Shown piece by piece: positions 1 through 5,710 of a DNA stretch of 8,804 nt. Origin of the DNA: Caldifarciminota bacterium (GTDB taxonomy: Bacteria > Hydrothermota > UBA3073 > NMUJ01); NCBI GenBank assembly GCA_021158725.1, contig JAGGUB010000058.1, positions 1 through 8,804 of the forward strand, in the 5' to 3' direction. A program made the position numbers and the translations under genes. The notes beneath the pieces were generated by a model. The model was not told the origin of the DNA and did not search any database. It saw nothing but the letters and a program-made list of their open reading frames with translations. Positions within the stretch are counted from its first letter, which is position 1. Each line of letters begins with the position of its first letter.

Positions 1-706
1 AATACACCTTATGGTGTGATAACTGTACCGAAAGCACTGAATAAATAGACCATCCCAGTGTGGGATGTGATATTGGGCAAAATTCGATAACAAGTGGAAA
101 GCGATTAAAAGATAGTTTACAACCCCAAAATTTAACAGTTGACCAAACCAACGTAATCTTACAAAGAGGGTGTGGTGATAGCTGCAGCAAACCATGAATA
201 TGTTGCGCTTTCGTTCTTACATATTCTAAAAGAACCATCAACTGCAACCCACGATAGTTGTATACCATACCGCTGAGCAGCTGTATTCGCAATATGTGGG
301 GATTAAAGTTACGTATGGTCACAAAGATTGGCATTTTAGTGTGGTAAACCCCTACACCACAGTCGAGTGCCCAATTATAAATTGGGGTGACCCCATCGCC
401 TCCAACATGCAGTATCCGTAGATTTATCCCATATGCATGAAGCTGCCCATACCGTAAATTGAAGAGAATTTCATTCTCATGGTAGAAGCTACTACCGAAT
501 TGCATCCCTGATAGCCCGATATCCACCGATTTGTAAGGTAATCTAACCGCTACCATATAGTAAGGTAGCTCGGTCAACCCATATAGTAGGCCCGTGCCTA
601 AACGTACATTATACGAATAAATTGATGGATTAAATACGAAATTGTCCCAACATTCCATTGAATACCAAATAGGTGGGTCAAACATAAGCAAAACGAACAC
701 CAGCAT
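1..706 (-). CDS. PorV/PorQ-like outer-membrane beta-barrel protein, 3' end cut by window edge
   Basis: Translating the reverse strand from ATG at 706-704 gives 235 codons with no stop up to the window edge, so the C-terminus and stop codon are missing. I could not name a specific gene. The protein starts with a hydrophobic stretch (MLVFVLLMF). A DNFVFNPS motif follows around residues 21-28, resembling the Asn-Pro-Ala motif near the N-terminus of PorV/PorQ and UPF0164-type barrels. The rest is alternating short beta-strand-like segments rich in Gly, Tyr and Phe, including FGSSFYHENE and a late HPTLGWSIYSV that resembles the family's final strands. Such barrels sit in the outer membrane; PorV itself shuttles T9SS cargo. 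The ATG is 23 nt after the rpoB stop with no visible Shine-Dalgarno, so the gene is probably co-transcribed with rplL-rpoB. An in-frame stop at 749-751 limits any upstream start. That this is a gene is near certain; the family is a judgement from pattern, and a T9SS role is inference. Confidence 0.7.
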   Translation of the reverse strand, partial: MLVFVLLMFDPPIWYSMECWDNFVFNPSIYSYNVRLGTGLLYGLTELPYYMVAVRLPYKSVDIGLSGMQFGSSFYHENEILFNLRYGQLHAYGINLRILHVGGDGVTPIYNWALDCGVGVYHTKMPIFVTIRNFNPHILRIQLLSGMVYNYRGLQLMVLLEYVRTKAQHIHGLLQLSPHPLCKITLVWSTVKFWGCKLSFNRFPLVIEFCPISHPTLGWSIYSVLSVQLSHHKVY

Positions 707-729
707 ATAGAATGTACTATGTGGGTAGG

Positions 730-3700
730 TTAACCTATTTCTTTGCGTTTATCGGAGTCTTTACGCCTTATGAGGTATGTAGCGAGACATAATCCGTTAA
801 GTTCACGTAGAAGTACGTTAAACGATGCCGGTAACCCAGGTTCTGGTAACTCTTCACCTTTGATGATAGCTTCATACACTTTACGTCTGCCGACCATATC
901 GTCTGATTTCACGGTTAACATCTCTTGCAATGCATATGCTGCACCGTATGCTTCAAGCGCCCATACCTCCATCTCACCAAACCGCTGCCCGCCCGCACGT
1001 GACTTACCACCCAACGGCTGTTGTGTGATAAGCGAGTACGGTCCTATATTTCTTGCATGTATTTTATCCTCTGCCATATGTACGAGCTTCATCATGTACA
1101 TGTAACCCACCGTCACAGGTTGTTGGAAAGGTTCACCCGTGTAACCATCACGTAATGTAACCTTTCCATTTTCCGGTAGACCAGCCTTCTTCATTAGCTT
1201 ACGTATCTCCTCAATCTTAGGCCCCTCAAACACAGGGGTGACCACCTTTATGTTAAGCTTCTTAGCCGCCCACCCAAGGTGTGTTTCGAGTATCTGCCCT
1301 ATATTCATGCGTGACGGTACACCCAGTGGATCCAACACTATATCAACCGGTGTACCATCTTCCAGGAATGGCATGTCATGTTCTGGCAATATTATACCTA
1401 TTGTACCCTTATTACCGTGTCTACCCGAAAGTTTATCCCCTATTGTGAGGTTCCTGCGTTGGCCTATCCATACCTTTATTATCTTCAATATACCATATGG
1501 TAATTCGTCACCCTCCATGACTTTACGTAGCTCTTCCTTCTCACGTGCACGTAACTCCTTCACGTAAGCTTTGTATTCGTCTTCCGATAGATCCAGATAT
1601 TTGCGTGCATCTTCACGCATCTGCTTGTATTTGCGTTTTATCTCGGATTTGAGCCGCTCAACTCGTTTCTCCCACACGAGGTCGGTCTCACCGGGTTTGG
1701 GTTTCCTCGACAGTATCTGTACGTCAATGACCACGCCTTCGAGTCCCGCCGGTACATAGAGTGAGGCATCCTTAACATCAGCTGCTTTCTGCCCAAATAC
1801 TGCACGTAATAGCCGTTCCTCAGGCGATAGTTCAGCCTCACCTCGTGGTGTTATTTTACCCACAAGTATATCACCGGGCTTCACGTATGCACCTATACGT
1901 ACAAGGCCAGCTTCGTCCAGGTGACGTAGAGGCTCCTCAGGTACATTCGGTACGTCGCGGGTTACCTCTTCGGGGCCAAGCCGTGTCTCACGTACCTCGA
2001 GCTCAAGCTCTTCGATATGGAACGATGTAAATACATCATCCTTCAGCAGGCGCTCACTTATTACGATAGCGTCTTCAAAATTATATCCACGCCATGACAT
2101 AAAGGCTACAAGTACGTCTTTACCTAATGCTAATTTACCATTCTTTGTGGCACCACCATCTGCGATTATGTCACCCTTTTTGACTCTGTCACCAGGTTTG
2201 ACGATTGGACGTTGGTTATAGCAGGTGTTTTGATTGGATCGATTAAACTTATCCAGCCAGTAATATTCGAGCTCTTTTTTACCGTCAGGTTTGATCACTA
2301 TGACATTGCTGTCTACACGTACGACTACACCGTTAGATTGGGCGATAACTGCAACACCAGAATCACGTACAACCTTTTCCTCCATACCGGTGGCGATGAT
2401 GGGATCCTCAGGGTAAAGCAATGGTACAGCCTGACGTTGCATGTTTGACCCCATCAATGCACGTGTAGCATCGTCATGCTCAAGGAATGGAATAAGTGAA
2501 GCCGATAGCCCTACCATCTGTTTAGGTGATACCTCCATGTATTCGATATCTTCAGGGTGTGCCCATAAGTATTCGGAACCACGTCGGGCAAGTATCCGTG
2601 GACCAATCAGTCTACGGTTTTCATCCATTGGTGTCAATGCTTGAGCGATGAGCTTCTCTTCCTCTTCGGTTGCTGATAGATATACTAACTCGTCTGTTAC
2701 TACACCGTTTTCTACCCTCCAATATGGTGTGGTGATGACACCGTTTTCGGTTATACGTGCATATAGGGCTAAGGTATTGATTACACCTACGTTTTGACCT
2801 TCTGGTGTCTCAATCGGACATATACGTCCATAATGTGAGTAGTGTACATCACGCGCTTCTATACCAGCGGTTTCGCGAGTCAACCCACCCGGACCGAGTT
2901 TCGACAACCTACGTTTGTGTGTCACAATCGAGAGAGGATTGGTACCATCCATGAACTGGCATAGCGGGAACGTAGTATAGAATGCCATGATCGTTTTAAT
3001 AAGCGTACGCACATTTAGCAACCCCTGTGGGGTGAGGTGTGCCACATCATGCATGGCCATCTTCTCCTGTACACCCCATACAAGGCGTGCAAAGCCCAAC
3101 CTGTACTGTTCGACGAGCAGATCCCCTATACGACGTACTTGACGGTTACCTAAATGATCGGCATCGTCTATCTTACGATGTTCGTGCGGTGTACGTAACA
3201 GGTAACGTACTGTGCCAATGATATCCTGTGGCGTAAGTGTATGGGTTGTGAGATTGAGTCCCAACCGTTCATTTAACCGCTTTCGACCAAGTGGCCCCAG
3301 ATAGAAATACTTCTCCGAGAAGTATGCATCCATAAGGAAGCGACGTGCTGTCTCAACATCTGGTGCTGGTACACCACGTAGTATGAAGTATATCTTTTCT
3401 ACAGCCTGTTTCTGATTACCTTCCCTATCACGGTGTATGGTATTCAGAAGATAATAGATGTTTTCACCCACAAGTATACGTACTTTGGTGATACCAAACT
3501 CTTTCAGGCTACGAATTAGATTCTCATCCAGTATATCAGCAGCACGTGCTAAGTATGTATGTGCATCTTTCTTTATGTCATCAGCGAGCGCTTCACCTTC
3601 AGCTTTGTCAATATCAACCTCTTTAACATCGAAGAATAACTTCAATATCGTGCTGTTATCTTCGTAACCCAATGCCCTCAGCAGTGTTGTAATGAATATC

Positions 3701-4281
3701 TTATGTTGACGGTCCAGCTTCACATAGAGCATATCGTTGACATCACTTACTATCTCTATCCACGGTCCCCTGTACGGTATGATTTCAGCCGATATTAGGC
3801 GTTTACCGGTGGGATGTATCTCCTCACCGAAGTACACGCCTGGCATACGACGTAGCTGGCTGATAACTACGCGTTCAACCCCATTAATTATGAAGCTACC
3901 CTGAGGTGTGAGCATTGGTACTTCACCTATGTATACTATCTGTTCGATGACGTCGGGTGGTAGACCTTCCTCACCACGTACTATCAACCGAAAGTATGCT
4001 TTCAGTGGTATACCATATGTGACACTTTTAGCACGTGCCTCTTCAGGAGTATACCGGGGTTTGCCAAAATCGTACCACACGAACTCCAACTTGTAGCGTT
4101 TATGTATGTCTTCAACCGGGAAGAACTCCTCGAAAAGTGCCTGCAACCCTTTCTTCTCACGTTTATCAGGTGGTACATCAAACTGATAAAACTCGTTAAA
4201 CGATTCCCACTGTAATGCGGTAAGATCACCTAAAGGTGGTACATGTGTAATTTTACCAAAGTTTAAAACTTTCTCTTTCAT
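730..4281 (-). CDS. rpoB: DNA-directed RNA polymerase subunit beta
   Basis: This is a full-length bacterial RNA polymerase beta subunit of 1183 residues, which with beta' forms the catalytic cleft and carries the rifampicin pocket. Visible landmarks, in order: the ISQLRRMPG segment near residue 140; the rifampicin region at 436-462; RICPIETPEG at 486-495; GSNMQRQAVP at 611-620; IGDKLSGRHGNKG ending at 959, with K950 and K958 matching the active-site lysines K1065 and K1073 of E. coli; and a C-terminal block with GGQRFGEMEVWALEAYGAAY. The numbering offset to E. coli is 71 across the rifampicin region. No intein or large lineage insert is seen. The segment just before QFMD is unusual (T436-T437-F438-P439-L440-C441). 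The ATG at 4281-4279 lies 24 nt after the rplL stop, with only a weak AGG touching the start, so translation may depend on coupling to rplL. rpoC does not follow. The identification is certain. Confidence 0.99.
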   Translation of the reverse strand: MKEKVLNFGKITHVPPLGDLTALQWESFNEFYQFDVPPDKREKKGLQALFEEFFPVEDIHKRYKLEFVWYDFGKPRYTPEEARAKSVTYGIPLKAYFRLIVRGEEGLPPDVIEQIVYIGEVPMLTPQGSFIINGVERVVISQLRRMPGVYFGEEIHPTGKRLISAEIIPYRGPWIEIVSDVNDMLYVKLDRQHKIFITTLLRALGYEDNSTILKLFFDVKEVDIDKAEGEALADDIKKDAHTYLARAADILDENLIRSLKEFGITKVRILVGENIYYLLNTIHRDREGNQKQAVEKIYFILRGVPAPDVETARRFLMDAYFSEKYFYLGPLGRKRLNERLGLNLTTHTLTPQDIIGTVRYLLRTPHEHRKIDDADHLGNRQVRRIGDLLVEQYRLGFARLVWGVQEKMAMHDVAHLTPQGLLNVRTLIKTIMAFYTTFPLCQFMDGTNPLSIVTHKRRLSKLGPGGLTRETAGIEARDVHYSHYGRICPIETPEGQNVGVINTLALYARITENGVITTPYWRVENGVVTDELVYLSATEEEEKLIAQALTPMDENRRLIGPRILARRGSEYLWAHPEDIEYMEVSPKQMVGLSASLIPFLEHDDATRALMGSNMQRQAVPLLYPEDPIIATGMEEKVVRDSGVAVIAQSNGVVVRVDSNVIVIKPDGKKELEYYWLDKFNRSNQNTCYNQRPIVKPGDRVKKGDIIADGGATKNGKLALGKDVLVAFMSWRGYNFEDAIVISERLLKDDVFTSFHIEELELEVRETRLGPEEVTRDVPNVPEEPLRHLDEAGLVRIGAYVKPGDILVGKITPRGEAELSPEERLLRAVFGQKAADVKDASLYVPAGLEGVVIDVQILSRKPKPGETDLVWEKRVERLKSEIKRKYKQMREDARKYLDLSEDEYKAYVKELRAREKEELRKVMEGDELPYGILKIIKVWIGQRRNLTIGDKLSGRHGNKGTIGIILPEHDMPFLEDGTPVDIVLDPLGVPSRMNIGQILETHLGWAAKKLNIKVVTPVFEGPKIEEIRKLMKKAGLPENGKVTLRDGYTGEPFQQPVTVGYMYMMKLVHMAEDKIHARNIGPYSLITQQPLGGKSRAGGQRFGEMEVWALEAYGAAYALQEMLTVKSDDMVGRRKVYEAIIKGEELPEPGLPASFNVLLRELNGLCLATYLIRRKDSDKRKEIG

Positions 4282-4305
4282 CCTGTATCATGTGGGAAAC
4301 AACTA

Positions 4306-4698
4306 TTATTTAATTTCACAAACTGCACCAACTGCCTCTAACCGCTGTTTTAGGGATTCGGCCTCTTCCTTTGTAACTTTTTCCTTGATAGGTTTCGGTA
4401 TGCTATCAACGAAGTCTTTGGCCTCCTTCAACCCCAACCCCAATATAGCACGTACCTCCTTTATAACAGCTACGCGGTTGGCGTCGGGTTTGAGCTCTTT
4501 CAGTATGATATCGAATTCGGTCTGCTCCTCGGTTGCCGGTGCAGCAGCTGGTGCTCCTGTACCAGCGGCTGCTGGTACACCTACTGCTACAGGGGCAGCT
4601 TTTACACCAAATTCCTCTTCTAATGCCTTAATTAAGTCAGCAAGTTCCTTCACCCTCAGTTCCTTTATAGCAGCTACCAGTTCATCAACCTTCGCCAT
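4306..4698 (-). CDS. rplL: 50S ribosomal protein L7/L12
   Basis: L7/L12 forms the ribosomal stalk as dimers bound to L10 and recruits translation GTPases. The 130-residue product has the full family layout: an N-terminal dimerisation and L10-binding helical domain (about 1-33), a flexible Ala/Pro/Gly-rich hinge (about 34-58), and a globular C-terminal domain (60-130). The last contains the conserved RVAVIKEVRAILGLGLKEAK stretch (75-94) with factor-contacting residues I79, K80 and R83; E. coli K65 is Arg75 here. A single cysteine sits near the C-terminus (C127). The start is fixed by GGAGGT at 4704-4709, five bases upstream. The gene ends in tandem stops (TAA TAG) and is followed 24 nt later by rpoB. 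rplJ, the normal upstream partner, is absent; the upstream neighbour is a divergent LysM gene. The usual L10-based leader autoregulation therefore cannot act on this transcript in the standard way (inference). Confidence 0.98.
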   Translation of the reverse strand: MAKVDELVAAIKELRVKELADLIKALEEEFGVKAAPVAVGVPAAAGTGAPAAAPATEEQTEFDIILKELKPDANRVAVIKEVRAILGLGLKEAKDFVDSIPKPIKEKVTKEEAESLKQRLEAVGAVCEIK

Positions 4699-4703
4699 TT
4701 ACC

Positions 4704-4709
4704 ACCTCC
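4704..4709 (-). promoter_or_regulatory. Ribosome binding site of rplL
   Basis: The reverse strand reads AAGGAGGTGGTAA directly before ATG 4698-4696. GGAGGT is near-perfectly complementary to the 16S anti-Shine-Dalgarno and sits five bases from the start. This contrasts with the very weak site in front of rpoB, the next gene in the transcript. Confidence 0.85.
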
Positions 4710-4723
4710 TTATTTCCTATATA

Positions 4724-4750
4724 AAAATATCATCATAAGACCTGTGTCAA
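4724..4750 (-). promoter_or_regulatory. Candidate sigma70-type promoter for rplL-rpoB
   Basis: A perfect TTGACA (reverse strand, 4750-4745) is followed after 15 bases by TATTTT (4729-4724) inside an AT-rich run. Transcription would begin near 4717, giving a short leader that contains the rplL ribosome binding site. The -35 match is exact, but the -10 is a 4/6 match and the spacer is short, so the -10 position is uncertain. It is the only promoter-like signal found between rplL and the divergent gene on this strand. Confidence 0.4.
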
Positions 4751-4771
4751 CCTCAGTCGAGCCGAATGTTA

Positions 4772-4803
4772 TTGACAAACACTCACAAATCCTAACTTAA
4801 TAT
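4772..4803 (+). promoter_or_regulatory. Candidate promoter elements for the LysM gene pair
   Basis: A perfect TTGACA lies at 4772-4777. AT-rich sequence follows, with weak -10 candidates TTAATA (4797-4802) and TAATAT (4798-4803). Spacers of 19-20 bases are longer than ideal. A start that close to AGGAGGT (4809-4815) would leave almost no leader, so the -10 is doubtful even though the -35 match is exact. It faces away from the rplL -35 element, with 21 bases between the two hexamers. Confidence 0.25.
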
Positions 4804-4819
4804 AAAGTAGGAGGTTAAC

Positions 4820-5239
4820 ATGAAGCAATGGCTACTTTTGTGTATGATATTGCTCATCATTCCACTCTATGGTCAGGAGAGGCTAAAGGAAGAGGAAGCG
4901 CAGGCGAAGCTTGCTGAATTGAAGCAGAAAGAAGCCACCCTCAACGCTAAGATAAAGGAGCTCGAAGATCAGGTGGTATCACTCGAATCCGAGATCAGTG
5001 CACTTGACAGCAAAATAAGTAAGTTGACAGCCGAGATCGATAAGCTAAGGGCTGCTCTACCGAAGCTACGTTATGAGACCTATGTTGTTAAGCCAGGTGA
5101 TATGTTACGCTCGATCTCGGAGAAATTCTACGGTGGTGACATGTGTTGGAAAAAGATATTCGATGCCAACCGCGATATAATCAAGGATCCCGATTTAATA
5201 TTACCGGGATGGGAGCTTAAAATACCCATCGAGGAGTAG
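4820..5239 (+). CDS. Secreted coiled-coil protein with C-terminal LysM domain
   Basis: The 139-residue product has three parts. Residues 1-18 form a signal peptide ending LYG with Gln19 as the likely mature N-terminus, so export to the periplasm is expected. A coiled coil spans about 21-84. A LysM domain covers about 86-136 (YVVKPGD, then KKIFDANRDIIKDPDLILP), the fold that binds N-acetylglucosamine chains of peptidoglycan. The coil is very regular: Leu occupies every seventh position from 34 to 83, and the partner core positions are I45, V52, I59, I66, I73 and L80. Beta-branched residues at a with Leu at d favour a parallel dimer in known coiled coils. LysM normally reads GDTL; here it is GDML. 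AGGAGGT at 4809-4815 fixes the start. The gene is coupled to the paralogue 8 nt downstream. Function beyond a peptidoglycan-associated structural or tethering role cannot be told. Confidence 0.9.
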   Translation: MKQWLLLCMILLIIPLYGQERLKEEEAQAKLAELKQKEATLNAKIKELEDQVVSLESEISALDSKISKLTAEIDKLRAALPKLRYETYVVKPGDMLRSISEKFYGGDMCWKKIFDANRDIIKDPDLILPGWELKIPIEE

Positions 5240-5244
5240 GAGGT
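5238..5244 (+). promoter_or_regulatory. Ribosome binding site overlapping the upstream stop codon
   Basis: AGGAGGT shares its first two bases with the TAG stop of the upstream LysM gene and lies three bases before ATG 5248. The same GTAGGAGGT string precedes the first LysM gene (4807-4815), so both members carry the same leader. The overlap suggests the two proteins are translated in a coupled way. Confidence 0.8.
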
Positions 5245-5247
5245 AAT

Positions 5248-5667
5248 ATGAGAGCCATAACTTGGTCGATAATTGCGGTAGCTTTGACAACCTTTATAGT
5301 GGCTGGCTGTGTACGGTGGGCGAAACCCGAGACGATGGCTGCAATCCAAGAGGCTGAAGCAGCAGTTAAGTCAGCCGAAGCTAAGGTAGCCGAACTTGAA
5401 GCTAAGGTTGATGCACTCCAAAAGGAGAAAGCCGAAAAGCAAGCTAAGGTGAAGGAACTCGAAGCTGAACTCGCTTCCCTGAAAGAGCAGGTTGAGAAAC
5501 CCTATATCGTGTACAGGATTAAGAAAGGTGACACTTTGAAGAAGATTGCACGCCAGTTTTATGGTGACGAGAAGAAGTGGAAAGTGATTTACGAATACAA
5601 TAAGGATATCATAAAGGATCCAGACCTCATCCTCCCCTGTGTCGAGATTCGTATACCAAAGGAGTGA
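5248..5667 (+). CDS. Coiled-coil LysM lipoprotein
   Basis: This 139-residue paralogue of the upstream gene differs in its anchor. Residues 1-20 form a lipoprotein signal with lipobox VAGC, and Cys21 would be lipidated, so the protein sits on a membrane, most likely the outer one. An Ala/Glu/Lys-rich coiled coil runs from about 28 to 83. Core pairs are I33/A36, V40/A43, V47/L50, V54/L57, then a polar K61/K64 layer, V68/L71 and L75/L78. A LysM domain follows at about 86-137 (YRIKKGDTLKKIA, and a DIIKDPDLILP block identical to the neighbour's). The layout of lipid anchor, rod and peptidoglycan-binding head resembles a functional analogue of Braun lipoprotein or Pal-type tethers, though no homology is claimed. 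Cys131 replaces the Gly found in the neighbour (ILPC versus ILPG). It is followed by a hairpin shared with the convergent gene. The architecture is secure; the tether role is inference. Confidence 0.9.
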   Translation: MRAITWSIIAVALTTFIVAGCVRWAKPETMAAIQEAEAAVKSAEAKVAELEAKVDALQKEKAEKQAKVKELEAELASLKEQVEKPYIVYRIKKGDTLKKIARQFYGDEKKWKVIYEYNKDIIKDPDLILPCVEIRIPKE

Positions 5668-5676
5668 CGCTTTATG

Positions 5677-5702
5677 AACTGTCCCGCTGCGGCGGGACAG
5701 TT
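5677..5702. terminator. Hairpin between convergent genes, probable bidirectional terminator
   Basis: A perfect 11-bp inverted repeat (AACTGTCCCGC and its complement) encloses a 4-base loop TGCG. It lies 9 bases after the LysM lipoprotein stop and 8 bases from the stop of the convergent secreted-protein gene. The stem is GC-rich at its top. Neither side is followed by a T-run, so classical intrinsic termination is incomplete. It may act as a shared terminator or a 3'-end stabiliser for both transcripts. Confidence 0.6.
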
Positions 5703-5710
5703 ACTTCAGG

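Noticed and set aside
730..751. A -1 ribosomal frameshift from the end of rpoB into the barrel gene
   Set aside because: The frame is offset by -1 and overlaps, but there is no slippery heptamer or following structure, and the rpoB C-terminus is of normal form.
743..4229. Many smaller open frames on both strands inside rpoB
   Set aside because: They overlap a certain, highly conserved gene in other frames, have no ribosome binding sites or recognisable domains, and read as shadows.
730..4281. Over-frequent ACGT and GTAC tetranucleotides as a possible signal or methylation motif
   Set aside because: They mostly arise from heavy use of CGT for arginine after A-ending codons in the minus-strand genes; they are not spaced like a motif array.
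4292..4738. A 148-codon plus-strand frame opposite rplL, rich in Ser and Ala
   Set aside because: It is the antisense shadow of the L7/L12 Ala/Pro hinge and helices; rplL is unmistakable.
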